Of a stretch of 64,000 nt of DNA, positions 41,928 to 52,296 are shown piece after piece. The notes under the pieces are model-generated. The model worked only from the letters and a program-made list of their open reading frames with translations. It was not told where the DNA came from and did no database searches. The position numbers and the translations under genes were made by a program. The stretch lies in contig CAVWFN010000007.1 of NCBI GenBank assembly GCA_963754285.1, positions 248,001-312,000 on the forward strand. Direction: 5' to 3'. Positions within the stretch are counted from its first letter, which is position 1. The number at the start of each line of letters is the position of its first letter. The DNA is from RYN-133 sp963754285. GTDB taxonomy: Bacteria > Actinomycetota > Actinomycetes > Mycobacteriales > Jatrophihabitantaceae.

Positions 41928-41946
41928 GTCTGACGGCTTGTCAGAC
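41928..41946. promoter_or_regulatory. Inverted repeat GTCTGAC-5-GTCAGAC upstream of the TIR gene
   Basis: Seven-base arms with a 5-base spacer lie in the 188-base divergent gap between DUF255 and the TIR-WD40 gene, just after a TTGACC (41920-41925). Candidate operator for the TIR gene; the rest of the gap is featureless except a G-rich stretch before ATG 42060. Confidence 0.4.
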
Positions 41947-42059
41947 CCGCCGGCTGAGACGCATTCGGAGTGTTGTTGCTTGATCACCCCCGGCCGAGCC
42001 ATTCTTGTGCCGGACGGGGCCGAGCCACCCGGGGAGGATCGTCCGGGCGGGGGGCCCAG

Positions 42060-45000
42060 ATGACGTCCGCGTTCGTCTCGTACGCGCGTGAGGATCGTGC
42101 ATTCGTAGGGCACCTCGCCGAGGCACTTCGAGCCAGGTCGATCATCCCGGCGTGGGATCAGGACCATTCGGTGTTGCCCTTCAGCTCTCCGTGGCGGCAG
42201 GAGATCGAGTCTGCGATCCGGTCGGCGGACAAGTTCATCTTCGTGATCTCGCCGTATTCGATCTCGTCCGGACCGTGCGCGTCGGAGATCGCCAGTGCGC
42301 AGGCGTTCGGCAAGCAGATCGTGCCGATCGCCTTCCGGTTGCCTCCCGACATCCGCGCCGTCCCGCCGATGATCGCCGAGCTGAACTGGATCTTCTTCGA
42401 CGGCACTACACCGTTCCCCCAGGCCGTCGACCAACTCGTCGGCGCGCTGACCACCGATCTCGAGTGGACGCGCAACCACACGAGGCTGTCGACGCGCGCA
42501 GCTGAATGGGTCACGTCCGGCCACGATTCGAGCAGGCTGCTGCGCGGCGGCGACCTGCGTGCGGCCGAGGCGTGGATCGCCGACGCGGCAGCGCATCCCC
42601 AGGCCCTGCCGACCGAGGCGCAGCGGCAGTACCTCGCCGCCTCGCGGCGTGCCAGCGACCGCAACTCGCGGCGCTGGCGGTTCGCGCTGATCAGCGGTCT
42701 GGTCGTCGCGCTGACGCTGGCGGTGATCGCCGTCCTGCAGCGGAACCAAGCCCGCCACGAGGCGACAGTGGCTTCGGCCCACGCGCTCGCGGCGCGCGCC
42801 AGCGCCGCCCTGGCGACCGATCCCGCGAACGCGCTGCATCTTGCTCTGCAGTCGACGCAGACTGCTGAGGGCGCCGACGGGACACGCGTCCTCCGCCAGG
42901 CCCTGGCGGACGACCGAGAACGGATGGTGCTCGACCCCGGCACGGGTGCGGACACCCAAGCGGTCTGGAGCCCGGTCGCGGACACCATCGCCACGACCGG
43001 CAAGGGCGATGTCGTGTTGTTATGGGACGCACGCACCGGGCGACTGATCCGGACGCTTGCTGCCATGCCCGACGGTCATTTCATCGAGCAACTCAGCTAC
43101 GACCCGACGGGCAAGTGGCTCGCGGCGATATCGCACCCGCGGCGGCCTCGCGCTGTACAACACCACGTCCGGTGAGGTCTTCGACACGAGCACCGCGAAC
43201 GGATACATCGAGCTGGCACGAACAAGACCGGCGCAAAGTACGGTCCGCAGGCCGCGGTGACCTGGGATCCGCAGAGCGGATCGCTTGTTCGTGTTCGGAT
43301 CGGAACTTGGCGGACGTCGTCGTCGTTGACCCGGCTGCGAACAACACGTTTACGCTTCGAGCAGCCGACCCGATTGAGTCGATGGCCTTCGCGCCGCACG
43401 GCTCGCGCGCCTTCGTTTCGTGGTACCTCGGCACGCGATACAACGACATCGTCGATCTGACCAAGGGCAGCCAGGTCGCTCTCCGCGCGCTGAAGCCTGG
43501 CGCGGACTACCAGTCGTGCTGGACCCCGAACGGCAGCGACCTGGTCGTGTGGGATCCCTCGGAGGCGCAGGACGAGATCGTGCACGTTCTCGACGGCACC
43601 ACCGGCGCGCAAGTGTTCAGTCACACCGCCGCCACGACGAGCGCGGGCGCGTGCGGGGTCGACGTTGACGCCGGGCCGTACGCGATGCTCGGTGACTACG
43701 AGGGACAGGCGACCCTTCTCGAGCGTCGGACCGTTCAATCGAGCACCTCCGCCGCACCGACATTCCAGTACTCCGAGGTCGGCCTGCGCGGCCACACCGC
43801 AATGATCAACTCGGTAGCGACGAGCCCCGACGGCGCGTTCACGGTCAGCGGCAGCGACGACGGCACGGTGCGCGTGTGGGACGTCGCCTCCGGAGCGCAG
43901 CGCAGCTTCTCCGACCCCGGCGTCGCGGTGAAGTCCGTCGGGTTCAGCCCCGACAACGGCTTGGTGCTCGCCGTGCTCGCCAACGGCCACGTCGCCGTGT
44001 ACGACGCCGGCACCGGTGAGGCGGCCGTGCGGCTGTCCGCTCCGCCGGGCGCCGCCGCCTACGCCCTTGGTTTCGTGGCGAACGGCACCAAGGTGTGGGG
44101 ATTCACCCAGCATCTCGTTGTGCGGCAAGGCGTGCCGACGACGGCGACCGTGACCGACCTGCACGCCGTCGTCTGGAACGCGTTGACCGGCACCATGCTC
44201 GAGAGCGTGCCGGTCACCGTGCAATTGAGTGCGCCGCACTGCCCCGACAACGCCAACGCGAACTATCCCGACTGCCTGCCGAGCCCGCTCGGAGCCGAGC
44301 AGAACGGCGTCGCGATCAGCGCGGACGGAAACGAACTCGCCTACGCGTCCGGCCACTCGGTCGTGGAGCGCAATCTCGTCAGCGGCCGGCAGATGACCCT
44401 CACTCTGACGCAGCCGCCGACCCGCGTCCTGATGTCGGCCGACGGCACACGCGTCGTGATCGTCGCCGACAACGCATTGCGGGTCTGGACACCGGCCGAT
44501 GGGCAGACCAAGACGATCTCCGTGTCCGCCGTCCCGCTTGCGGCGGCGGTCGACATCACCGGCGACCGTGCAGTTCTCGGCAATACCGACGGCACCACCT
44601 CGGTGTGGAACCTGACCAACGGCACCCGCATCGCGCAGTTCGCGACGGACCCGGTCCTCAACGACCAGCAGGATCCCGAGCCGCTACAGGTCGCGATCTC
44701 GTCCGACGGCGCCATGATCGCGACCGGCGACACGAACGGCCTCGTGCGATTGCGGTCGGTCGCCGACGGACGGCTGATTGCGAGTCACGTGCTCAAGAGC
44801 GACCCGAGTGCGAACGCTACGACGTATCCGACCGGAGAACTTCGCTTCGTGGATTCGGGTCATGGACTTCTCGCGGTGAACTACCCACAGATCCAGGCGG
44901 GCGACTCCTCGCCACCCGGAATCGGCGTGCTAATCAACGTCTCGACCGGCACTGTGAAGTCGCGCCTTTCGTCGCCAGCTCAATCGATTCCACCGTTCGA

Positions 45001-45358
45001 GCCGGGCCTCGACGTGAGCGATGACGGGCAGTTCGTGCTGACTGGTATCGAGGGCTTCGCGCCTGCCGGGCAGCAGCAGGGCGAGGATGCCGTGTATGAC
45101 GCGGCGACCGGCGACAAGCTGGCCGACCTGTCCGAGGCGGCTCCCCCGGTGTCGCAGGCCGGGTTACCGGGCAACCTCGCCGTCGAGAACGCCTGGTCGC
45201 CGACGGGCACGCGGCTGGTCACCGCATCCACCGGGATCTACCCCTGCGACGCGTGCGGCTCGCTCGCGGACATGCAGGCCCAGGCGAAGCTGCGCATCGC
45301 GTGGGAGACCCCGATCGAACCGCACTCAACACCGCCAACGGGCAATCCGCTCGGCTGA
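42060..45358 (+). pseudogene. TIR domain-transmembrane-WD40 protein, broken by four clustered indels
   Basis: The product would be about 1098 residues. Residues 1-115 are a TIR domain (TSAFVSYAREDRAFVGHLAEAL, DKFIFVISPYSISSGPCASEIASA, with Glu76 in the position of the TIR NADase catalytic Glu). A membrane helix spans about 207-226 (RFALISGLVVALTLAVIAVL), then a heptad-like ALAARASAALATDPANALHLALQ segment, then WD40/beta-propeller blades (for example GHTAMINSVATSPDGAFTVSGSDDGTVRVWD, LRVWTPADG, TTSVWNLTNGT). Four single-base indels lie at about 43136-43138, 43220-43223, 43285 and 43307; correcting them gives one open frame. Function is inferred: membrane-tethered TIR signalling or defence effector. 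ATG 42060 begins the TIR homology. Confidence 0.8.
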
Positions 45359-45364
45359 GCGGAT

Positions 45365-46510
45365 TCATTGCATGAGATCGAGAGTGCGCGCGATCGGGAC
45401 ACCCGGGCGATAGGCCAGGTGCACGTAGCTCGGCGCGTCGAGCAGGCACAGGTCGGCGCGCTTTCCGGGCGCCAGAACACCGATGTCATCGCGGCGCAAC
45501 GCGCGCGCTCCGCCCGCGGTGGCCGACCACAGGGCCTGCTGCGGAGTCAGGTGCATCTCGCGCACGGCTAACGCGATCATCAGCGGCATCGACGAGGTGA
45601 AGGACGTCCCGGGATTGCAGTCGGTTGCGAGCGCGACGGTGACGCCGGCGTCGAGCAGGCGGCGCGCGTCGGGATACGGCGAGCGGGTCGAGAACTCGAC
45701 ACCGGGCAGCAACGTCGCGACGGTCGCGCCGCCGGCGAGCGCGTCGATGTCGGCCTCGGACAGGTACGTGCAGTGGTCGACGCTCGCGGCACCGAGTTCG
45801 ACGGCAAGCTGCACGCCCGGCCCGGCGGCGAGCTGGTTGCCGTGCACGCGCAGCTGCAACCCCGCGCGCGCTCCTGCCTCCAACACGACGCGCGCCTCGT
45901 CGCCGTCGAAGGCGTGGTTGCTGGCCGGCTCGCAAAAGACGTCGATCCATCGCGCGAGCGGAGCGCATTCTGCGAGCATCGCGCCGACGACCAGGTCGAG
46001 ATAGTCGGCCCGACCGACGCCCGACGGCACGACGTGAGCGCCGAGGAAGGTCGTTTCGGTCGTAACCGCGCCCGCCAACCGCAGACTGCGCGCCTCGTCG
46101 GCGACCGTCAGGCCGTAGCCGCTCTTGACTTCGACAGTCGTCGTTCCTTGATTGCGCATCTCGAAAATCCGCTTACGCAGCAGCACCCTCAGCTCGTCGT
46201 CGGACGCGCTGCGGGTCGCGGCGACGGTGACGCCGATGCCGCCACCGTCGTACGGCTCGCCGGCTATCCGCGCCGCGAACTCGGCGGAGCGATCGCCGGC
46301 AAAGACTAGATGCGAGTGCGAGTCGACGAAGCCGGGGACGACCGCTCGCCCGTCGACGTCGATGTGTCGGTCGGCGGGTGGGACCTCACGCGCCGGCCCG
46401 ACCCACCGCACGATGTCGTTCTCGGCGACGATTGCCGCGTCATCAATGATGCCGAGGTCGGTGTCGTTGGTGACCAGTTCGGTGATCCCGGTGATCGCGA
46501 CGGCGGTCAC
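45365..46510 (-). CDS. hutI: Imidazolonepropionase
   Basis: HutI hydrolyses imidazolone-5-propionate to N-formimino-L-glutamate, step three of histidine breakdown. The 381 residues show the metal-binding VVPGFVDSHSHLVFAGDRS, EVKSGYGL, GAHVVP, ADYLDL and LATDCNPGTSFTSSM with the last metal Asp. GTG 46510 overlaps the hutF stop (GTGA); a GTG at 46522 is also in frame. It is the last gene of the hut operon. Confidence 0.94.
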   Translation of the reverse strand: MTAVAITGITELVTNDTDLGIIDDAAIVAENDIVRWVGPAREVPPADRHIDVDGRAVVPGFVDSHSHLVFAGDRSAEFAARIAGEPYDGGGIGVTVAATRSASDDELRVLLRKRIFEMRNQGTTTVEVKSGYGLTVADEARSLRLAGAVTTETTFLGAHVVPSGVGRADYLDLVVGAMLAECAPLARWIDVFCEPASNHAFDGDEARVVLEAGARAGLQLRVHGNQLAAGPGVQLAVELGAASVDHCTYLSEADIDALAGGATVATLLPGVEFSTRSPYPDARRLLDAGVTVALATDCNPGTSFTSSMPLMIALAVREMHLTPQQALWSATAGGARALRRDDIGVLAPGKRADLCLLDAPSYVHLAYRPGVPIARTLDLMQ

Positions 46511-47803
46511 GGCACGCTCCACAGCGGATCGATCGCGTCGGCCAGCAGTTTCCCGACGTCGCCGAGGCGGTGCTGTCCGCCGGACACGACCGGGACGCCG
46601 TCGACCACGACCGTGTCGATGTCGGCGGCGCTCGCCGACATGACGACTTGGGCCGGGTCGATGCCGGCGGTGCGAGGTGTGTCGAGCCGGACCGCGACGA
46701 GATCTGCGCGCGCGCCGACTTCGAGCCGGCCGGCATCCGACCAGCCGATGCTCGCGTGCGCCGTGAGTGCGGCGTGTAACTCGTCCATCGAGAATCTGCC
46801 GCGCTGCAAGGAGATCAGCCGCTCGTCGAGTTCGAGTGCGCGAGCCTCTTCGAGCATGTCGATCACGGCATGCTGGTCACTGCCGAGGCTGAGTGGCGTG
46901 TGCAGGTCACGAGCCGGGCCGACGCCGTCCGCAAGATCGCGTTCGGTTGTGGGGCACATGCACACCGTCGCCGAGGACCCGCTCAGCATCCGGATGTCGT
47001 TCTCGGTCAGGTGTGTCGCGTGCACCGCGGACGTCCGTGGTCCGAGCGCACCGTTTTCGTCGAGCAGCGTCGCTCGGAGTGCACCCGTAGGCGGCGAGGC
47101 AGGCCTCGTTCTCGGCCGGCTGCTCGGACACGTGCACGTGCAGCGGCCGATCGACAGCGGCCCTGACCACGGCTGGAATCTGGTCACGCGGCACCGCGCG
47201 AACAGAGTGGATGGCGGCGCCGACCGTCATGCCCGCCGAGTTGTCCAGTGCGGCGACTCGTTCGGCCCACGCGTCGGCCGTGCCGTCGCTGAAGCGAAGC
47301 TGCGTCGGCGCGAGCTCGGTGTCGCCGATGCCCGCAGTCAGGTAGCACGCATCGAGCAACGTGAGCCGGACACCCGCTTCCTTCGCCGCCTGACGCAGCG
47401 CTTCCGCCATCGCATTGGGATCGTCATAGCGCGCGCCGCCGGGCGCGTGATGCAGATAGTGGAACTCCCCCACCGACGTGATGCCGGCCAACGCCATCTC
47501 TGCATACGTCGCGCGCGCAAGCGCGAGGTACGAATCAGGGTCGAGGCGATCGGCGACGGCGTACATGCGCTCGCGCCACGTCCAGAACGTGCCGCCACTG
47601 TCGTGCGTACGTCCGCGCAGCGCGCGGTGGAAGGCGTGGCTGTGCGCATTGGCGAATCCGGGCAGCACGATGCCCGGCAGGCGCTGCGCATCGCCCGCCT
47701 CGACACCCGCCTCGACCGATGCGAACCGGCCATCGGCTATATCGAAGCGGACGTTGCGGGCAACGCCGGCGGGCAGGCGCGCGTACTCGGCGAAGTACGA
47801 CAT
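46507..47803 (-). pseudogene. hutF: Formimidoylglutamate deiminase, frameshifted
   Basis: HutF converts N-formiminoglutamate to N-formylglutamate and ammonia. The first frame holds LPGIVLPGFANAHSHAFHRALRG, TFWTWRERMY, ITSVGEFHYLHH and HVHVSEQPAENEACLAAYG; the second frame continues with LLDENGALGPRTSAVHATHLTENDI and SSATVCMCPTTERDL. One surplus base near 47069-47073 separates them; correcting gives 431 residues, the family length. The ATG overlaps the preceding M20 stop (TGATG). Probably intact in the organism. Confidence 0.85.
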
Positions 47804-48990
47804 CAGGCCGCGAGGTCTTCGAGCACAGCAGTGAGCGCGTCCACTCCGGCCAGACAGTCGGCGGTCTCGGCGAATTCGTCGGGCGAGTGCGATACGCCGG
47901 TCGGGTTGCGTACGAACAGCATCGCAGTGGGGACGCCGGCGGCGGACAGGATGCCGGCGTCGTGCCCGGCGCCGGTCGCGAGCACAGGTGCGTCGCCGAG
48001 CAGCGTGGACAGCCGCGCTGCAAGACCAGGGTCGAATTCGGTCGAGGTCGTGAACGACTCCTGCGCCGCGACAACGCCGGCTGCGTTCGCGACCTCGGTG
48101 ACCAGAGCCTGCACCGCGTCCTGGTCGGCGCCACGGGCGTCGAGCCACGCAGTGACTCGCGACGCAATGGCGTTCACGCCGTTGGGCTCGACCTGCACCT
48201 TGCCGACCGTAGCGACGCAGTCGTGCTGTTGGGCTGCGGCCCGCGCAGCGGTGATGGTCGCTGCCAGCACGAGCATCGGGTCGTGCCGGTCGGCGAGTCG
48301 GGTCGTGCCGGCATGGTTCGCCTCGCCGTCGAGGGTCAGCCGCCAGCGTCCGTGCGGCCAGATCGACGATGCGACCGCGACCGGACGGCCGAGGTCGATG
48401 AGTCCGCGGCCCTGCTCGACGTGCAGTTCGACGAAGGTGCCGATTCGTCGCAACGTCTCGTCGTCGCGCCCGAGGTGCGCGGGGTCGATTCCGGCGTGCT
48501 GCATCGCCTCGGCCATCGATACGCCGTCGCTGTCACGAAGTGAACGAGCGCGGTCGGCGTCGAGCGCCCCGGTGACCAGCCGCGACCCGCCGCACGCGAC
48601 GCCGAATCGGGCGCCCTCCTCGTCGCCGAAGTTCACCACGCCGATCGGGCGCGACGGACGGAATCCCTTGCTGCGCAGGGCGTCCAGCGCGAGAAGCGCT
48701 GACACCACACCGAGCGGGCCGTCGAACGCACCGCCGTCGGGTACCGAGTCGAGATGCGATCCGGTGACGATTCCCGGCGTGGCGTCCGGGTCGCCCCACC
48801 ACGCCCATTGGTTGCCTGCGCGGTCCTCGGTCACGTCCAGACTCCGCGCTGCGCACTCGGCGGCGAACCACTCCCGCAGGGTGCGGTCCTCGTCCGTCCA
48901 TGCGAAGCGGCGGTAGCCGCCCGAGACCGCGCGGCCGATCGGCGCGAGCGCCGACCACGCAGAGTCGAATGACATTTCTGGGCCAGACAT
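47803..48990 (-). CDS. M20-family amidohydrolase (allantoate amidohydrolase/N-carbamoyl-amino-acid hydrolase type)
   Basis: The 395-residue dizinc peptidase-fold enzyme has GSHLDSVPDGGAFDGPLGV (His and Asp ligands), the catalytic/metal FGDEEGARFG, and ELHVEQGRGL, GEANHAGTTR and GAGHDAG. This subfamily cleaves N-carbamoyl or N-acyl amide bonds. It sits inside the hut operon, coupled by TGATG junctions to hutU and hutF, and there is no hutG. I infer that it supplies the missing N-formylglutamate deformylase step; this is not proven. Alternative: an allantoate amidohydrolase sharing regulation. Confidence 0.8.
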   Translation of the reverse strand: MSGPEMSFDSAWSALAPIGRAVSGGYRRFAWTDEDRTLREWFAAECAARSLDVTEDRAGNQWAWWGDPDATPGIVTGSHLDSVPDGGAFDGPLGVVSALLALDALRSKGFRPSRPIGVVNFGDEEGARFGVACGGSRLVTGALDADRARSLRDSDGVSMAEAMQHAGIDPAHLGRDDETLRRIGTFVELHVEQGRGLIDLGRPVAVASSIWPHGRWRLTLDGEANHAGTTRLADRHDPMLVLAATITAARAAAQQHDCVATVGKVQVEPNGVNAIASRVTAWLDARGADQDAVQALVTEVANAAGVVAAQESFTTSTEFDPGLAARLSTLLGDAPVLATGAGHDAGILSAAGVPTAMLFVRNPTGVSHSPDEFAETADCLAGVDALTAVLEDLAA

Positions 48991-50645
48991 CAACCCTCGT
49001 TCATCGGCACACGCACGTCGCGCTCGGCCGCCACCTCGTCGGCACGCGAGTACCCCGCGTCGACGTGCCGGATCACCCCCATGCCCGGATCATTGGTCAG
49101 CACACGGCGAATCTTCTCCCCGGCGAGCTCGGTTCCATCGGCGACGGTGACCTGGCCGGCATGCAGCGAGCGGCCGATGCCGACACCGCCACCGTTGTGG
49201 ATCGACACCCACGAGGCGCCGGACGCGGTGTTGACCATCGCGTTCAGCAGCGGCCAGTCGGCGATGGCGTCGGAGCCGTCTGCCATCGATTCGGTCTCGC
49301 GGTACGGCGATGCGACCGAGCCGCAGTCGAGGTGGTCACGGCCGATGACGACCGGCGCGCTCAGCTCGCCGCTGCGCACCATGTCGTTGAACCGGTCGCC
49401 CGCCTTGTCGCGCTCGCCGTAGCCGAGCCAGCAGATGCGCGCCGGCAGTCCTTGGAAGTGCACCTTCTCCTGCGCCATCGTGATCCAGCGCGCGAGCGAT
49501 TCGTTCTCGGGGAACAGGTCGAGCACGGCGTTGTCCGTGGCGTGGATGTCCTTCGGGTCGCCGGACAGTGCGGCCCACCGGAACGGGCCCTTGCCCTCGC
49601 AGAACAGCGGACGGATGTACGCAGGGACGAAACCCGGGAAGTCGAAGGCCCGACCGAACCCGGCCTCGCGCGCCTCGGCGCGGATCGAGTTGCCGTAGTC
49701 GAAGACCTCGGCGCCCTTGTCCTGGAACTTCACCATCGCCTCGACGTGCCGCGCCATCGACGCACGCGCACGCCCGATGAACTCGTCCGGCTTCGCCTCG
49801 GCATACTCGCGCCACTCGTCGAACTCGACCCCGATCGGCAGGTACGACAACGGATCGTGGGCGGACGTCTGGTCGGTGACGATGTCGATCGGCGCGTCGT
49901 TGGCAACCAGCTGCGGGACGAGTGAAGCAGCGTTGCCGAGCAGCCCGATCGACAGCGGCTTGCCCGCATCGCGCGCCTCTTCTGCCAGCTTCAGCGCGTG
50001 CTGGAGCGAGTCGGCCTGCACGTCGAGATAGCGGTGATCGATGCGGCGCTTGATGCGTGACTCGTCGCACTCGATGCAGATCGCGACGCCACCGTTCATC
50101 GTCACGGCGAGCGGCTGCGCACCGCCCATGCCGCCGAGGCCGGCGGTCAGCGTGATCGTGCCTTGCAACGAACCGTTGAACTTCTTCGCGGCAACAGCCG
50201 AAAACGTCTCGTACGTGCCCTGGAGGATGCCCTGCGTGCCGATGTAGATCCACGAGCCGGCCGTCATCTGTCCGTACATCGTCAGCCCGAGATGCTCGAG
50301 ACGGCGGAACTCGTCCCAATTCGACCACTCGCCGACCAGGTTCGAGTTCGCGATCAGCACGCGCGGGGCCCACTCGTGTGTCTGCATGACACCGACGGGC
50401 TTGCCGGATTGGACCAGCATCGTCTCGTCCGCCTTGAGCGTGGTGAGCGTGCGGATCATCGCGTCGAACGCGGCCCAGCTGCGCGCTGCGCGTCCCGTGC
50501 CGCCGTAGACGACCAGGTCGTCCGGACGCTCGGCGACCTCGGGGTCGAGATTGTTCTGCAGCATCCGTAGCGGTGCTTCGGTCTGCCACGACAGCGCAGT
50601 GAGTTCGGTGCCGCGCGGAGCGCGAACGGGTCGGGCGCCTTCCAT
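48990..50645 (-). CDS. hutU: Urocanate hydratase
   Basis: HutU adds water to urocanate to form imidazolonepropionate using tightly bound NAD+. The 551 residues include VVYGGTGRAARSW, GLGGMGGAQPLAVTM (NAD binding), DIVTDQTSAHDPL and the conserved Cys-containing DCGSVASPYRETE. ATG 50645 has AAAGGA upstream; TTG 50651 is the only further in-frame codon. Eleven bases after hutH. Confidence 0.95.
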   Translation of the reverse strand: MEGARPVRAPRGTELTALSWQTEAPLRMLQNNLDPEVAERPDDLVVYGGTGRAARSWAAFDAMIRTLTTLKADETMLVQSGKPVGVMQTHEWAPRVLIANSNLVGEWSNWDEFRRLEHLGLTMYGQMTAGSWIYIGTQGILQGTYETFSAVAAKKFNGSLQGTITLTAGLGGMGGAQPLAVTMNGGVAICIECDESRIKRRIDHRYLDVQADSLQHALKLAEEARDAGKPLSIGLLGNAASLVPQLVANDAPIDIVTDQTSAHDPLSYLPIGVEFDEWREYAEAKPDEFIGRARASMARHVEAMVKFQDKGAEVFDYGNSIRAEAREAGFGRAFDFPGFVPAYIRPLFCEGKGPFRWAALSGDPKDIHATDNAVLDLFPENESLARWITMAQEKVHFQGLPARICWLGYGERDKAGDRFNDMVRSGELSAPVVIGRDHLDCGSVASPYRETESMADGSDAIADWPLLNAMVNTASGASWVSIHNGGGVGIGRSLHAGQVTVADGTELAGEKIRRVLTNDPGMGVIRHVDAGYSRADEVAAERDVRVPMNEG

Positions 50646-50656
50646 GATCAATCCTT

Positions 50657-52207
50657 TCAGCGCAGCGGTCCGGTGACCGCTTCGGCAGCCGCGACAGCAG
50701 AACCGTCGCGCACGAATTCATAGGTGGCTTCGATCTCGGGAGCGAGGTAGCGGTCCGGGCCCGGACCGGGGACGTGTGCTCGTAGCGCGTCACGGACGGC
50801 CGCGGTGGCCGGGGCCGGGGTCAGCGGCGCCCGCAGGTCGAGCGCCCGCGCGGCCGTGAGCAACTCGACTGCCAGCACCCGGGCATAGCCGTCGACAGCG
50901 CGACGCAGCTTGCGGGCCGCCGACCAACCCATCGAGACGTGGTCCTCCTGCATGGCGCTCGACGGGATCGAGTCGACGCTCGCGGGCGCGGCCAGGCGCT
51001 TCAGCTCGGACACGATCGCCGCCTGGGTGTACTGCGCGATCATGTGCCCGCTGTCGACACCCGGGTCGTCGGCGAGGAACGCGGTGAGGCCGTGGTTGCG
51101 CGCGACGTCGAGGAATCGGTCGGTGCGCCGCTCCGCGATCGACGCGGCATCGGCCGTGACGATCGCCAGGAAGTCGAGCACGTAGGCAACGGGCGCGCCA
51201 TGAAAGTTGCCGTTGCTCTCGACGCGTCCGTCCAGCGTGATGACCGGGTTGTCGATCGCGCTTGCCAACTCACGAGACGCGACCTGCTCGGCATGCGCAA
51301 CGGTGTCACGAGCCGCACCTTGCACCTGCGGCGAGCACCGCAACGAATAGGCGTCCTGCACGCGCGTGCAATCGGGGCCGCGGTGACTCGCCATGATCGC
51401 CGAATCACGCAACAACGCAACGAGATTCGCCGCGCTGTCGCGTTGGCCGGGATGCGGACGAAGCTCCTGCAGATCGGCGGCGAACACGGCATCGGTGCCC
51501 AACTGCGCCTCGACACTCATCGCTGCGGTCACGTCGGCAGTGCAAAGCAGACGACGCAGGTCGTGCAGTGCGAGCACGAGCATGCCCAGCATGCCGTCCG
51601 TGCCGTTGATCAGGGCCAGACCCTCCTTCTCGGCGAGCGCGACCGGCGTCAGCCCGGCCGCCGCGAGCGCCTGGCCGGCCGGCACGAGCGCGCCCGAGGC
51701 GTCGCGGACCTCGCCCTCACCCATGACCGCGAGCGCGCAATGTGCGAGTGGTGCGAGGTCGCCCGAACATCCGAGCGATCCGTACTCGCGCACGACCGGA
51801 GTGATGTCGGCGTTGAGCAGGTCGGCATAGGCGGCAGCAGTCTCCCAGCGCACGCCTGTGCGTCCGGTCGCGAGTGTCGAGAGGCGCAGCAGCATCAACG
51901 CGCGCACGACCTCGGTCTCGACCTCGGGGCCCGAGCCGGCGGCGTGTGACCGGATGAGACTGGCCTGCAACCTCGCGCGCGAGTCGCCGGGGATGTGCCG
52001 GTTCGCCAGCGCACCGAAGCCGGTCGAGATGCCGTAGTGCGGTTCGACGTCGTTGGCCAGCGCCTCGATGACGTCCCTGCTGTCCTGGATCGCCTTGCGC
52101 GCGTCGTCGTCGAGCTGCACCCGTGCGCCGTGCCGGGCAACGGCGACCACCTCGTCAGGAGTCGGTGCACCGATGCCGAGCGTGACGTGGGTAAGGGTCG
52201 ACGTCAT
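50657..52207 (-). CDS. hutH: Histidine ammonia-lyase
   Basis: HutH removes ammonia from histidine to give urocanate. The Ala-Ser-Gly triad that forms the MIO cofactor appears as GSLGCSGDLAPLAH; YGISTGFGALAN, LINGTDGML, DAYSLRCSPQVQGA and GNFHGAP are further signatures. Length 516 after choosing ATG 52207 (start of homology) over the frame to 52246. It is the first hut gene and diverges from the IclR regulator. Confidence 0.96.
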   Translation of the reverse strand: MTSTLTHVTLGIGAPTPDEVVAVARHGARVQLDDDARKAIQDSRDVIEALANDVEPHYGISTGFGALANRHIPGDSRARLQASLIRSHAAGSGPEVETEVVRALMLLRLSTLATGRTGVRWETAAAYADLLNADITPVVREYGSLGCSGDLAPLAHCALAVMGEGEVRDASGALVPAGQALAAAGLTPVALAEKEGLALINGTDGMLGMLVLALHDLRRLLCTADVTAAMSVEAQLGTDAVFAADLQELRPHPGQRDSAANLVALLRDSAIMASHRGPDCTRVQDAYSLRCSPQVQGAARDTVAHAEQVASRELASAIDNPVITLDGRVESNGNFHGAPVAYVLDFLAIVTADAASIAERRTDRFLDVARNHGLTAFLADDPGVDSGHMIAQYTQAAIVSELKRLAAPASVDSIPSSAMQEDHVSMGWSAARKLRRAVDGYARVLAVELLTAARALDLRAPLTPAPATAAVRDALRAHVPGPGPDRYLAPEIEATYEFVRDGSAVAAAEAVTGPLR

Positions 52208-52234
52208 GAGTCCATGACACAGGCTGTGAGCCCG

Positions 52235-52277
52235 GTGGCGCCACATCGCTGCACCGCTTTGTGTCTCGGATCCGAGA
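52235..52277. promoter_or_regulatory. Palindromes in the hutH-iclR divergent promoter
   Basis: TCTCGGATCCGAGA at 52264-52277 is a perfect 14-base palindrome centred about 14 bases before the iclR TAGGGT hexamer, and GTGGCGCCAC at 52235-52244 is a perfect 10-base one. IclR-family dimers commonly bind palindromes of this size in the gap between their gene and the target operon. Confidence 0.6.
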
Positions 52278-52284
52278 TTCTGCG

Positions 52285-52290
52285 TAGGGT
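52285..52290 (+). promoter_or_regulatory. Leaderless -10 hexamer (TAGGGT) for the IclR regulator
   Basis: TAGGGT followed by 6 bases and ATG 52297. Confidence 0.6.
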
Positions 52291-52296
52291 TGCCTC

